DNA of 64,000 nucleotides, from contig JAZQUU010000038.1 in the NCBI GenBank assembly GCA_045631485.1, forward strand, positions 62,001 through 126,000. Direction: 5' to 3'. Position 1 is the stretch's first letter. Each line of letters begins with the position of its first letter. The position numbers and the translations under genes were made by a program. This document shows positions 25,503-34,819 of this stretch, in pieces. The stretch comes from SIG452 sp045631485 (GTDB lineage Bacteria > Bacillota > Clostridia > UMGS1840). A model generated the notes under the pieces. It worked only from the letters and a program-made list of their open reading frames with translations, was not told the origin of the DNA and ran no database searches.

Positions 25503-26924
25503 CTATCCGCTGATAACCTTCGTTGCAATTTCAAAGCAACGATCATCTGCATCATTATTGAATATCGGAATATCAATCCAGTTAAAATTGATTCCGGTAG
25601 TTACTCTACTATATTCTGCCTGCGATAATACGGGCACTGTACTATTAACAATTTTACGAACTTCTCCAATGATTTTTAAATATTCACTCTGAAATTCCTT
25701 TATATTCTTTATTTCGGCTACTGAAAACAGAAGCACGAGAAGTGGATTTTTTTCATATCCTTTTTTCTTGAGTAGAAATTTTAGACCAGCTACTCCCTCT
25801 TCCATCAATATGAATAATAAGAAATCTAAAACCCCTAAATTTTCCCCCTCCAATTCAAAACTTAATGATTGATATTGTTGCATAATCTCCGGACACACGA
25901 ATTCAAACTGACCGTTAGATAAATCCTTCAACCTCATGATACTATCGTATATAAGGGAGCATCTCTTATATAGACCTTTTTTTGATATTTTATCGATTTG
26001 TGCAGCATTCCTTTGGAGCCAAAGCATATTTTTCTGCAGTTCTTTTAAGGCTATTTCGATATCCTCTGAACCATCGCTCTTTTTCACTTTTTGTATCATA
26101 TTGTAAATAAATTTAGAAATCTTTTTTGTATCAGTTTGCGTACCATCAAATACTGTTTCTATTTTTTTTGCTTTTTGTGCCAAAAATGCTCCCAAATTTA
26201 TTACTTCAATGTGTTTGCAAAATCGCTCATAAAAATCATATTTTATATGAGCGGGTAATGATACTGAATCCTCAATTCCTTGGACAAACAAAACCATCAT
26301 TCGAACATAAGCTTTCGCATAATCACTTTCAAAAAATCGTTTAAAGAATCGCAAAAGTGATTCACAATCAACTGTTTTTGCCTTCTTATTGTATGGATTA
26401 TGTAATTCTTCGAAACACATGTCAGCTAAATAGTCAGAAAACATAGCTAAATCATCAGGATTAGTTTCTGTAGCATGAATCTCATCAATCAGTTTAAAAG
26501 CAAAAAATAATATGGCATAATCATTAACGATATTTATTTTCTTGAATTTGTAGTTTTTAAAACGTTTTCGTATCCTTGGCAAAAAATGTTTTTCAGGATT
26601 GAATTCAAGGGTAAAAGCATCAAAAAAATTGGCTATACCTGTTGTTAGGTTCTCTTCCAGAAACTTTCTTTTTATTTTTTTACGTTCTTCTATAATTTCC
26701 CCTTTGCTTGCCATATATCCAATCTCGCCATATTTTGATAACAATTCACTTCTTTCGTATTCAGAAACTCGTTCAAGTATAAGGCTGTTAATTATAAAAA
26801 CTACTGCATCTGTTAAGAAAACTTCATCTGTATTGTTAAATGCCATTATCAGAAATTCTTCTATTTCTGTTTCTTCAACAACGCGTCGCATACAGTCGTC
26901 CAGCATATTTTTAATAGTACTCAT
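25503..26924 (-). CDS. unrecognised 473-residue helical protein in the mobile island
   Basis: I do not recognise this protein. The ATG at 26924 is preferred because AGGTGA precedes it; an upstream GTG lies inside that site. It is soluble, with no signal or membrane helix, rich in Lys, Glu, Phe and Ile, and appears all-helical. Segments such as DAVVFIINSLILERVSEYERSEL and repeated Leu/Phe-rich helices suggest an alpha-solenoid or scaffold. No nuclease, Walker or helix-turn-helix motif is obvious. It is a single-gene unit with its own terminator, between the element's helicase and a serine resolvase. Accessory cargo, including a defence function, is possible but pure inference. Confidence 0.7.
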   Translation of the reverse strand: MSTIKNMLDDCMRRVVEETEIEEFLIMAFNNTDEVFLTDAVVFIINSLILERVSEYERSELLSKYGEIGYMASKGEIIEERKKIKRKFLEENLTTGIANFFDAFTLEFNPEKHFLPRIRKRFKNYKFKKINIVNDYAILFFAFKLIDEIHATETNPDDLAMFSDYLADMCFEELHNPYNKKAKTVDCESLLRFFKRFFESDYAKAYVRMMVLFVQGIEDSVSLPAHIKYDFYERFCKHIEVINLGAFLAQKAKKIETVFDGTQTDTKKISKFIYNMIQKVKKSDGSEDIEIALKELQKNMLWLQRNAAQIDKISKKGLYKRCSLIYDSIMRLKDLSNGQFEFVCPEIMQQYQSLSFELEGENLGVLDFLLFILMEEGVAGLKFLLKKKGYEKNPLLVLLFSVAEIKNIKEFQSEYLKIIGEVRKIVNSTVPVLSQAEYSRVTTGINFNWIDIPIFNNDADDRCFEIATKVISG

Positions 26925-27129
26925 AAAAATCACCTACTAAAAGTATACCATACTTCTACAAAATAAACAAGCATTATCATAAAACTCATGTTCCATGCAC
27001 AATATCATTAAAAATCCTGTATCTATGCAGTTTGTTCCGTTGTTCCACTATTTAATCTAAACTTTTTTTAGTATATATTTTCATGATTCTTAAATATTTT
27101 CAGAAATTTTACGGAACATTGGAACAACC

Positions 27130-27675
27130 TTAGCGACTGCCAAACTTACGATAAAAGGTACTCTTGCTAAGATGTAATTTTCGCATAGCCTCTGTAGCAG
27201 TAATCTGACCTTCTCTCCATTTTTGAATCACTAATTTAGTATCAGCAGGAAGCTCCAACGGCTTCCTGCCCTTGTATCTGCCCTCGCTTTTCGCAATAGC
27301 GATCCCCTCAGCTTGACGAGAAAGGATATAGGATCTTTCCAGTTCTGCAACCGCTGCGAACACCGTCAGCATAAATTTCCCGGTTGGGGTATCCGTGTCG
27401 ATGGCTTCTTTCTGACTAATGAATCCGACTTCCTTTTGTGCTAGCGCATCAATTAACTCCAAAAGGTCCCTGGTGTTACGGGCAAATCTGGAAATCTCCG
27501 ATACAATCACCGTGTCCCCTTTTCTCACATAGGACATCATTTTCTTAAGCTGCGGGCGGTCTGTATTTTTACCGGACAGTTTATCAATAAAAATCTCGTC
27601 CACACCGAGTTCCCGCATCAAAACTTCCTGTCTGGCAGTATTTTGCTGTTCTGAGCTACATCTAACGTATCCCAA
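27130..27675 (-). CDS. small serine recombinase (resolvase/invertase type), start altered
   Basis: The 181-residue protein has the resolvase fold: YVRCSSEQQNTARQ with the catalytic serine, FIDKLSGKNTDRPQL, VSEISRFARNTRDLLELI, GKFMLTVFAAVAELERS, and a C-terminal helix-turn-helix (TATEAMRKLHLSKSTFYRK). The best in-frame start is TTG 27675. An ATG at 27682 would give the canonical MKIGYVR, but one extra G in GGG shifts the frame. So either TTG is used or a 1-base insertion has damaged the start. GGAGATGATGCC lies upstream. It may resolve or invert DNA within the island. Confidence 0.8.
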   Translation of the reverse strand: MGYVRCSSEQQNTARQEVLMRELGVDEIFIDKLSGKNTDRPQLKKMMSYVRKGDTVIVSEISRFARNTRDLLELIDALAQKEVGFISQKEAIDTDTPTGKFMLTVFAAVAELERSYILSRQAEGIAIAKSEGRYKGRKPLELPADTKLVIQKWREGQITATEAMRKLHLSKSTFYRKFGSR

Positions 27676-27798
27676 TTTTCATAATTGGCATCATCTCCTT
27701 CCCAATAGGGTGTCATTTTTTTATGGGAGGTCTTTTAATTCAAAAACCAACTTATATGGGACGGTTTTCCCCACTCCCATTAAGGTATACCCTAAAAA

Positions 27799-27820
27799 GA
27801 CTGTTTTTAACAGTCACTGA
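27799..27820 (-). terminator. terminator after the small membrane protein gene
   Basis: GACTGTT-TTT-AACAGTC (27799-27815); on the minus strand TTTTT follows directly. Confidence 0.75.
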
Positions 27821-27834
27821 TGCTGTCGGGCTGT

Positions 27835-28089
27835 TTATTTTGTTTTTCGCCTGCTAAATCTCTGTTGGATTTCATTCCATTTTCGCTCTGACAGCCAGTA
27901 CAGCAGAAAGAAAAACAAGATAAAGAGGCAGGCGGCAACTGTGACGATATTTATACCCGCTATCAATATGCTTTGTAATGACGGTTCTTGAATCTGTAGA
28001 GTAAAACGCAAAAGTCCCCAACGAATTAAAAACGTGATTCCTACACCGACGGAATCTAACATAAGATAAAATAAAACTTTTTTACCCAT
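27835..28089 (-). CDS. small two-helix membrane protein
   Basis: From ATG 28089, which has AGAAGGG six bases upstream, the protein has 84 residues. Two hydrophobic segments (about 5-28 and 40-66) are followed by a basic tail (SERKWNEIQQRFSRRKTK). An ATG two codons upstream would abut the ribosome-binding site. No family is recognised. It sits between the resolvase and the island's probable right edge. Confidence 0.6.
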   Translation of the reverse strand: MGKKVLFYLMLDSVGVGITFLIRWGLLRFTLQIQEPSLQSILIAGINIVTVAACLFILFFFLLYWLSERKWNEIQQRFSRRKTK

Positions 28090-28131
28090 TCGCATCCCTT
28101 CTTTCGTTTGGTTTTACTGTTAACACAAAAA

Positions 28132-28194
28132 TAACCGATATTTTTTATTTCACTTGTATAATATCTATCACTAAAACAATCCTAACCGATATTT
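28132..28194. repeat. 12-bp direct repeat upstream of the small membrane protein gene
   Basis: TAACCGATATTT occurs at 28132-28143 and 28183-28194, 51 bases apart, bracketing the likely promoter of the minus-strand gene. Possible operator pair or element-end repeat. Confidence 0.45.
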
Positions 28195-28573
28195 ACTCTG
28201 CTACCAGTGTATAAATTTGCCAATATTGCTTGATATTATTGTAAGAAGTCATAAATAAAACAAAAATCCGCAGTGTTTTTACACTACGGATTTTTTAACA
28301 TATCCTATTTAATTTTCGTGTTTCATAAAAGCGCAGCAACGAGCCGACATTGTTTGCAAGCTGAACTGCGGTTTTTATATAAGTTATATAGAGGAAATGC
28401 TGCACATACTATTTTACATGAAGATGGGAATATACTTAATCAAAAAAGAAAGGTCATAGCATCCCCGACAGATGCCTGCATTTTTGATAAATATAGGTGT
28501 TAGTCATATCGTTTATATAACAAAAGGAAATGACAGATGTGCAGCATATGCCTACTGCAAATTTTAAGAATCC
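28195..28573. other. island edge without a supported gene
   Basis: A hairpin AAATCCG-AGTG/CACT-CGGATTT with one mismatch and a T-run (28265-28297) could be a plus-strand terminator. Beyond it a short plus-strand open frame ends at 28503 (last residues ASPTDACIFDKYRC) with no start or ribosome-binding site. It looks like a gene remnant that I cannot name. Confidence 0.4.
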
Positions 28574-29638
28574 TTATTCCGTTTTCCACTCATCGATATG
28601 CGCTTTAATAAATTCGTCATCGTTTAAGTGAGGATATTTCTCCTGTACCCTGTTCAGTTCTTCCAGCTGACCATCGGATAAGGATTCCTCGGGATTTAAG
28701 CAATAGATATTTTTCATCAGTCCCTGACGGCGAAGAATTTCGTGAAGTCCTGCGATACAACCGCTGAAGTTATGAGCAGTATCAAAAAATGCACTGTTGG
28801 TATCGGTAACCTCTGCCGCCAATGTGAGAATTTCAGAAGAAATCGTATCTTTTTTCTTTTCTTCCTTTAATCTCTCAAACAGCTCTACTGCTTTTTTGGT
28901 CCATACAGACCAGTGACCTAAAAGTCCGCCTTCAAAGCCTTTTTCCACGGTTTTACCGTCTTTTTGGAACCGGTATTTTGTCACTAAATCAATCACGATG
29001 TTATCATCGTTACCGGTATATAAGGTAATATCGTCGGAACGGTTGGACAATGCTGCTGCACGAACCACATCCAGGGTGGTGTAGCGGTTAAAGGAGGCAC
29101 ATTTGATTGCAACCACATTTTCTACCGCACAAACTCTTTCCCAGTAGTTGTAGCTAAACTGTCTGCCACCGCAAGCGGTCTGCAGATAGAATCCAATCAC
29201 GGGCATCACTTTTGCAACCGCTTTGGTACGTTCTATCATATAATCTTCGCTCATATCGTTAAGACCACCGGGACTTAACAGTACCGCATCAAAGCCGTAC
29301 TGTTTGGCAAGCTCTGCTTCCTTCACCGCCTGTTCGATAGGACCGCAGACACCCGCAACCTTTACAATGACAGTATCATTTGCCTTTTCAAATTTATCAA
29401 TTTCTTCTGATACGATTCTTAAAACAGGCTCAAATAAAGCAACTTCCGGTTTTCTGATTTCAAACTGTGTGGTATGTACTGCAGTTGCAATGCCTCCAAC
29501 ACCACAGTTTAAGTAGTAATTCATAAGTAACCGCTGCCCTTTTTCATCAAAGCATCGGTTGTCATCCAAAGCAAGGGGGGTAGCAGGAATCACGGTTCCT
29601 TCTTTTAATTTTTGCAATGCAATTTCGTGTCTGTTCAT
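28574..29638 (-). CDS. DapA/NanA-like aldolase family protein
   Basis: The 354-residue protein belongs to the class I aldolase family of dihydrodipicolinate synthase and N-acetylneuraminate lyase. It has VIPATPLALDD at the N-terminus, GGIATAVHTTQF, VAGVCGPIEQAVKEAELA, DAVLLSPGG and a candidate Schiff-base lysine in VVAIKCASFNRY. It is about 50 residues longer than DapA. In a locus with heparinase-like lyases, an aldolase for a 2-keto-3-deoxy sugar acid is the natural guess, but the substrate is unknown. Its ATG overlaps the stop of the preceding epimerase gene (TAATG), so the two are translationally coupled. It is the last gene of the catabolic operon. Confidence 0.8.
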   Translation of the reverse strand: MNRHEIALQKLKEGTVIPATPLALDDNRCFDEKGQRLLMNYYLNCGVGGIATAVHTTQFEIRKPEVALFEPVLRIVSEEIDKFEKANDTVIVKVAGVCGPIEQAVKEAELAKQYGFDAVLLSPGGLNDMSEDYMIERTKAVAKVMPVIGFYLQTACGGRQFSYNYWERVCAVENVVAIKCASFNRYTTLDVVRAAALSNRSDDITLYTGNDDNIVIDLVTKYRFQKDGKTVEKGFEGGLLGHWSVWTKKAVELFERLKEEKKKDTISSEILTLAAEVTDTNSAFFDTAHNFSGCIAGLHEILRRQGLMKNIYCLNPEESLSDGQLEELNRVQEKYPHLNDDEFIKAHIDEWKTE

Positions 29639-30654
29639 TAATAGCTCCCCTTTCTTTCTTCAAAATGAGTGGGTTTATCCAAAGTTCTGCCCCCGTCTTT
29701 AATATATTCTGCCTGCCAGCGAATTAAGGTTTTCACGGGAACAGAGGGATAACCAAAAATTTCCATTGCCAGGGAGGCATCGTTTAAGTAAGCATCGTTG
29801 CCCGCTTCGCCTTCAAAGATGGGTTCCTTGCCTAAGTATTCGCCCAGCTCCAATGCTGCTTTTTTGATGGAAACGGTTTCGGGACCGGTCACATTCATAA
29901 TTTTTGCGGGAGCGGTTGCGTGCAATAAGCCACGGATGGCAATTTCGTTTGCACTTCCCTGCCAGATGAAGTTAAAGCAGGGGGTGGATAAGCTGATGGG
30001 TTCTCCTTTTAAAATTTTGTTTGCCACATCAAACAAAACGCCGTATCGCAAATCTACCGCAAAGTTTAATCTGTAGATAAAAATATTGGTGCCAAAGGTG
30101 TTTGCCGCATATTCAAAGGCACGTTCTCTGGCGAGACAACTCATGGTATATTCCCCGATGGGGCCGATTTTATCGGTTTCTCTGCAACCACCCTCAGACA
30201 ATTTCACGATAGGATAAATATTACCGGATGAAAATACCACAATATTGGATTTTTTAAACTTATCTGCCACAAATGCAGGTAAGGTTGCATTCATCGCCCA
30301 GGTCTGCCACTCATTTCCGTCGGTACCGAATTTTCTGCCTGCCATATAGATGACATTTTCCACTTCGGGCAAAGAGTATAATTTCTCTTTATCCAAAAGA
30401 TCCATAGCAACCACTTCGATATCGTTATCCAGCATCAGTTGGGTAGCGATTTTGTCGCTTCCGCGGGATACTGCAATCACTTTCTTGTCAATGCCTGCTT
30501 TTTTGATCGCATTTTTTGCCAAAACGCAAAGGGTAGGTCCCATTTTACCGCCGGCACCCAACACCATAATGTCCCCTTTGATTTTCTTCATATCTTCAAT
30601 TAAGGCATCTGAAGGAGTGGTTAATAATTCATTTAATTTTTCTTCTGTCCACAT
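29638..30654 (-). CDS. NAD-dependent epimerase/dehydratase-like protein with altered active site
   Basis: The 338-residue protein has a Rossmann fold opening with IMVLGAGGKMGPTL (GxGGxxG at 33-39) and sugar-nucleotide-epimerase strands VIYMAGRKFG and NIVVFSSGNIYP. The usual YxxxK motif reads YTMSC, so the catalytic Lys is replaced by Cys. The chemistry may differ from a standard extended SDR, or it may only bind substrate. The start at ATG 30654 follows GAAAGGAAG. It is coupled to the DapA-like gene, so the two probably act in sequence. Confidence 0.75.
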   Translation of the reverse strand: MWTEEKLNELLTTPSDALIEDMKKIKGDIMVLGAGGKMGPTLCVLAKNAIKKAGIDKKVIAVSRGSDKIATQLMLDNDIEVVAMDLLDKEKLYSLPEVENVIYMAGRKFGTDGNEWQTWAMNATLPAFVADKFKKSNIVVFSSGNIYPIVKLSEGGCRETDKIGPIGEYTMSCLARERAFEYAANTFGTNIFIYRLNFAVDLRYGVLFDVANKILKGEPISLSTPCFNFIWQGSANEIAIRGLLHATAPAKIMNVTGPETVSIKKAALELGEYLGKEPIFEGEAGNDAYLNDASLAMEIFGYPSVPVKTLIRWQAEYIKDGGRTLDKPTHFEERKGSY

Positions 30655-30671
30655 ACTGTTTCTTCCTTTCT

Positions 30672-31898
30672 CTAATCGCACTCGGGTTGATAGATTCTTG
30701 CAAGACCGCCCTCGGAGGTTTCACGGTATCGGCAAGATAAATCCCGTCCGGTTTCATACATTGTTTTGATTACCATATCCAATGATATTTTTCGGCTTTC
30801 ATAAAGCATCTCGGCAAGAGTTACCGCATCCACCGCCCGCATTGCCGCCACGGCATTTCGTTCAATACAGGGAATCTGCACCAATCCTTTAATGGGGTCG
30901 CAGGTGAGTCCCAAATGATGCTCCAAGGCAATTTCTGCCGCACATTCTATTTGTTTCATCGTAAAATCTCTTAAATATGCCAACGCTGCCGCTGCCATCA
31001 TACAAGCGGTTCCAACCTCTGCCTGACAACCACACTCGGCACCGCTGATGGAGGCGTTTTTCTTCACAAGATTGCCAATCAAGCCTGCCACAGCTAATGC
31101 TTCTATAATTTTCTCATCGGAAAAGCCCAATTCCCGTTGTTTGCAGATTAAAACTGCGGGAAGCACTCCCGATGCTCCGCAAGTGGGGGCTGTTACCATC
31201 TTTTCTCCCGATGCGTTTTCCTCGCTTGCTGCGTAGGCATAAGCAGATAGTAAATAAATTTCTTTCTCGTGTCCGAACGCTTTGGAATTTCCTTTTTGAA
31301 TGAGCATTTTTGCTTTTCTCTTAATATTTAGTCCGCCTGGAAGAATTTCTTCTTTCAAAAGTCCCGAACGAACTGTTGCTTTCATCTGTTCCCAGACATC
31401 GGCTAAATATTGTTTGATATCCGTATTTTCAAAAGAAAAAACATAATCTGCAGGGGAAAGGTGATGTTTTTCGCAATAAGTCTCAATTTCTGAAAAATTG
31501 GTATGGGGATAAACCAATTCCGCCTGCCTGATTTGCTCTCCCACAAAATGAATTGCTCCACCACCAACACTTAATACCGTTTTTTTGCAAAGCACGTTTC
31601 CGTCCTTTAACGCAATAATGTCCAATGTGTTGGGATGAGGAATGTTTTCGGTTTCCTCATCAAACACGATTTCACAGTTTTTATCCTTTAAAGTTTCTCT
31701 GATGGCATAATCCGTTCTGTGTCCGATACCTGTTTTTGCCAGGGAACCGTATAACACTACACGAAAGGTATCTGCCTGGGGATACTCTAAAAGCACCGTT
31801 TCGCAAGCACTGCTTGGTCCCATAGTGTGGGAGCTTGACGGTCCTCTGCCCAATCGGTAAATCTCTTTGATACTGTACATACCATTTGTTTTTTCCAT
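30672..31898 (-). CDS. iron-sulfur L-serine ammonia-lyase (single chain)
   Basis: The 408-residue protein combines the beta domain (LGRGPSSSHTMGPSSA at 16-31) with the alpha catalytic domain (TAPTCGASGVLPAVL, the Cys-rich SGAECGCQAEVGTACMMAA, LTCDPIKGLVQIPCIERN). The cysteines should hold a [4Fe-4S] cluster. The family converts L-serine to pyruvate and ammonia. It lies inside a sugar-catabolism operon, which is unusual; a role on serine from glycoprotein linkage regions, or on another hydroxy-amino acid, is speculation. The N-terminal domain is shorter than in E. coli SdaA. Confidence 0.88.
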   Translation of the reverse strand: MEKTNGMYSIKEIYRLGRGPSSSHTMGPSSACETVLLEYPQADTFRVVLYGSLAKTGIGHRTDYAIRETLKDKNCEIVFDEETENIPHPNTLDIIALKDGNVLCKKTVLSVGGGAIHFVGEQIRQAELVYPHTNFSEIETYCEKHHLSPADYVFSFENTDIKQYLADVWEQMKATVRSGLLKEEILPGGLNIKRKAKMLIQKGNSKAFGHEKEIYLLSAYAYAASEENASGEKMVTAPTCGASGVLPAVLICKQRELGFSDEKIIEALAVAGLIGNLVKKNASISGAECGCQAEVGTACMMAAAALAYLRDFTMKQIECAAEIALEHHLGLTCDPIKGLVQIPCIERNAVAAMRAVDAVTLAEMLYESRKISLDMVIKTMYETGRDLSCRYRETSEGGLARIYQPECD

Positions 31899-31920
31899 AG
31901 CTAAACCTCAATTTATCAGA

Positions 31921-33015
31921 TCACAGAAAACTGCATTTTTCCACAATCGTGGAAACTGCGTTTGCCATAGATGCAAAACCGAAATCCGTGGGATGGCACC
32001 CATCCACAGTGCCTTCATCCCCACAAATCGCCATCAACTGACTGCCGTCAAGAAAATATACATTGCTGTCTCCTCTTGACAATGCATTACGATATGTTGT
32101 TTCAATGATATTCCGACGGATCAGCTCATCCGCTGTTAAAACTACTCTTGGACGCGACATCATAATGATAGGAATATCCGGTTTTTCCTTTCTGATGGCA
32201 CAAAACATTTTTTCGTGTGTATTCCGAAGATGCTCTGTGGTTGGAGCGTTGTAATCGTAATCATAAACAAAACCTGACATATCCAGATTTTTGATATATT
32301 CAATCATTTCATCTTCTGCTTTTGCATTTCCGGAAAATCCTAAATTAACATAATCAAGATTGAATTTTCTGGAAATGATGCTGGGATAGCTCATTCCCGG
32401 TCTGGAAGCGCATCCTCCTTGAGTAATAGAAGAACCGTAGTATATGATTGGCTTCTGATTCCGATAAGGAGCAGCCTCCGTAACAGACGAATCCTTTTCC
32501 AAACCGACATACAACTCTTTTACATCGCTATACAGCGGAAAATGAATGGTAATTATCCGCATTTTTTTCTCTTTAAATTCAATGATGCTCTCGTAGCCAC
32601 TTTCCGTATTGCATGGTGGCACAAAGGTTTTCACAAAATCATTTTCACAATATAAATCAAATCCAACCGAACCTGTAAAAGCAAAGTGGGGCATCTTCCC
32701 AACATTTTCCATAATAGAATGAATTGCAACATACATACTATCTGTTACAAATCGTACTCTTCCACCTGCAGTATTCCCATGCAGCCCATGTACGCCTTCA
32801 CTCACATTCTTTGCCACAGCCTCCGGCATACGACGGTACTTTCCGTTTTCCATAAAAATACCGTACAACTGAAAGGGCTCTGAATTAACGTTATAAAATT
32901 GAATGTTTTCTTTGTCAATGCTGGTGTTTACTTCAAAGTTTTTATCTATTTTTGCAATATCGCTCACTGTTTGTTCCTCTTTCCCACACAAGGTGCTTTC
33001 GGATGAATTTATCAT
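31921..33015 (-). CDS. SGNH/GDSL-family esterase
   Basis: The 364-residue protein has an N-terminal beta-sandwich-like part (about 1-165) and a C-terminal SGNH hydrolase domain: block I IIYYGSSITQGG with the nucleophile Ser, NLGFSGNA (Gly/Asn blocks) and the catalytic DGCHPTDFG. The layout resembles CE2/CE3-type or sialate-type carbohydrate esterases. It has no signal peptide, so it probably deacylates imported sugars. Its ATG overlaps the stop of the oxidoreductase gene (ATGA), which indicates translational coupling. Confidence 0.8.
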   Translation of the reverse strand: MINSSESTLCGKEEQTVSDIAKIDKNFEVNTSIDKENIQFYNVNSEPFQLYGIFMENGKYRRMPEAVAKNVSEGVHGLHGNTAGGRVRFVTDSMYVAIHSIMENVGKMPHFAFTGSVGFDLYCENDFVKTFVPPCNTESGYESIIEFKEKKMRIITIHFPLYSDVKELYVGLEKDSSVTEAAPYRNQKPIIYYGSSITQGGCASRPGMSYPSIISRKFNLDYVNLGFSGNAKAEDEMIEYIKNLDMSGFVYDYDYNAPTTEHLRNTHEKMFCAIRKEKPDIPIIMMSRPRVVLTADELIRRNIIETTYRNALSRGDSNVYFLDGSQLMAICGDEGTVDGCHPTDFGFASMANAVSTIVEKCSFL

Positions 33016-33959
33016 TCAAATTGTGAAAATGCTGTTTCTAATACATCAATGACAGCTTTTCCGTATTGCGGTGTTACCAAGGCATTTTCTTTTCCCTCAA
33101 TCATTTTGATAAACTCCTCGAGTTGCTCAGCCATGATATCGTCGTTGGGTAAATTAACCCTCGTGAGTGGATTGATCCCTTTGGCAACCCATAATTCCAG
33201 GCAACCGTGAATATAAGCCATTCCATCTGTAAAATACAAATAGGTATCGTACTGTCCCGGAGTCCGGCATCCGCAATAGGTAAGTGTAGCACTGCTTCCA
33301 TCAGACAAACGGAGCAATACCTGAGCAGTTGCTTCTACATTGTCTTCTGTTAAAAAATTATTTCCGCAAGCCATCACAGACTCCACAGACTGATCTGTCA
33401 TGTATAATATTTTATCCAGTGTGTGAGCTCCGTAATTCATCAGAATTCCCCCACCCGATTGTTCTTTTCTCAAAAACCATTTCGGTCGGTTGGGAAAATA
33501 ACTGATATTTCTTGTTTCGGTGATTGCACAAAGCTTACCAAGTGTATTTTCACGAATCAACTTCCGTAGGTATTTGTGCGACTGATAATACTTCTGCACG
33601 TGTCCAACCCCAAAGGGAGTAGCATATTTTTTGGAAGCTGCAATCATAGCCTCACATTCTTCCACGGTATTTGCCATAGGCTTTTCGATCAGGGTTGGGA
33701 TATGGTGTTCTAAAAAGAAAATTGTTACTTCCTTATGTAAAAAATGAGGTAAATTTAGAATCACGCCATCCAGCTCTTCACTTTGCTGCATGTCTTTGTA
33801 GTCAGTATACACCCTTGCCTGTGTGCCCTCTGCAAGTTCCTGTGCCTTTTCCCTGATTACATCACAAATTGCAACAATCGTACAGTCCGGATTTTTTTCA
33901 ATGGCATTTTTGTGCTCAATGCCAATTGCTCCTGCACCGACAATTCCAATACGAATCAT
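33012..33959 (-). CDS. Gfo/Idh/MocA-family oxidoreductase
   Basis: A 315-residue NAD(P)-dependent sugar dehydrogenase-like protein. It has the Rossmann motif IGIVGAGAIGIEH at the N-terminus, the EKPMA motif with catalytic Lys near residue 92, GVGHVQKYY, and GGGILMNYGAHTLD in the C-terminal domain. GGGGATAACT precedes ATG 33959; an ATG four codons upstream is also possible. Substrates of this family include inositols, uronates and amino sugars. It is second in the catabolic operon, 15 bases after the TIM-barrel isomerase gene. Confidence 0.85.
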   Translation of the reverse strand: MIRIGIVGAGAIGIEHKNAIEKNPDCTIVAICDVIREKAQELAEGTQARVYTDYKDMQQSEELDGVILNLPHFLHKEVTIFFLEHHIPTLIEKPMANTVEECEAMIAASKKYATPFGVGHVQKYYQSHKYLRKLIRENTLGKLCAITETRNISYFPNRPKWFLRKEQSGGGILMNYGAHTLDKILYMTDQSVESVMACGNNFLTEDNVEATAQVLLRLSDGSSATLTYCGCRTPGQYDTYLYFTDGMAYIHGCLELWVAKGINPLTRVNLPNDDIMAEQLEEFIKMIEGKENALVTPQYGKAVIDVLETAFSQFE

Positions 33960-33974
33960 AGTTATCCCCATCCT

Positions 33975-34718
33975 TTACCCAAAAATTTTTCTGACAGCAG
34001 CTACATCTTTTATCAGTGATTCCAACAAAGAATCTTTTACGAATTCTATAATAAAATGATACCCGTCATCCTGCGTATTTTGAAAATATCCTCGCAGATC
34101 TTCCAAAATGCCGTCCAGATAATCATAACCTGTTTCTGCATGATAGTGATTTAGGTGAATATTCTTACAAAGATAAGGTTTCACCTTTTGGAAAGCTTCT
34201 TTATTCTGGTTGTAATTCAAATGTCCCTGAGGCTGCCAATATAACCCTACGTTAGCTTTCCCGATCCGCTTCACAAGCCGGACTGCTTCGTCGGCAGTAT
34301 CCGTCAGGGTATACGGATGATACTCAAATCCGAGTTGAATCGAGGAACATACTGATAAATCAGCTAACTTACGAGTATTTTCAACAATCAGCTGATATTC
34401 TGTTTCACCACAAAAATCGCTTCCTTTGTTTCCTGCCCATAAGCGTATCACCGGAGCACCGAGACTTTTAGCAGTGTCTAAAACTTTGAGAGCCACATCA
34501 AAATCTGTCATATCACAATAGGACCCCAAAGATAATATTTTGATCTGATACTCTTCGGAAAGACGCTTCACAAGGTGAATATGGCATTCATCGCCGATTC
34601 TGATATGCTTTTCACTGACTCCCCATTCAATCCCTTGTATTCCGGCTTTTTTTGCATATTCAAATACAGTTGGGATTTCTTCATTTCGAAACGTTAAAGA
34701 TGTCATCCCGATTGTCAT
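33975..34718 (-). CDS. sugar phosphate isomerase/epimerase family (xylose isomerase-like TIM barrel)
   Basis: A 247-residue protein. Barrel strands and metal ligands are visible: GIQGIEWGVSEKH, LSLGSYCD, GAPVIRLWAGNKG, LGFEYHPYTL, VGLYWQPQGH and IIEFVKDS. ATG 34718 is chosen because AAGAAAGG precedes it; the longer upstream frame lacks a site. These enzymes isomerise or epimerise keto-sugars such as inosose. It is first in the catabolic operon, just after the terminator of the upstream lyase operon. Confidence 0.85.
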   Translation of the reverse strand: MTIGMTSLTFRNEEIPTVFEYAKKAGIQGIEWGVSEKHIRIGDECHIHLVKRLSEEYQIKILSLGSYCDMTDFDVALKVLDTAKSLGAPVIRLWAGNKGSDFCGETEYQLIVENTRKLADLSVCSSIQLGFEYHPYTLTDTADEAVRLVKRIGKANVGLYWQPQGHLNYNQNKEAFQKVKPYLCKNIHLNHYHAETGYDYLDGILEDLRGYFQNTQDDGYHFIIEFVKDSLLESLIKDVAAVRKIFG

Positions 34719-34819
34719 AATACTACAACCTTTCTTGCAACCCATAGTTTTTTATTTTAGATAAAACGTTTCATTCCACCGGTATTTCCCGCTGAATTTC
34801 ATTCTGTTTGATAAAAAGG

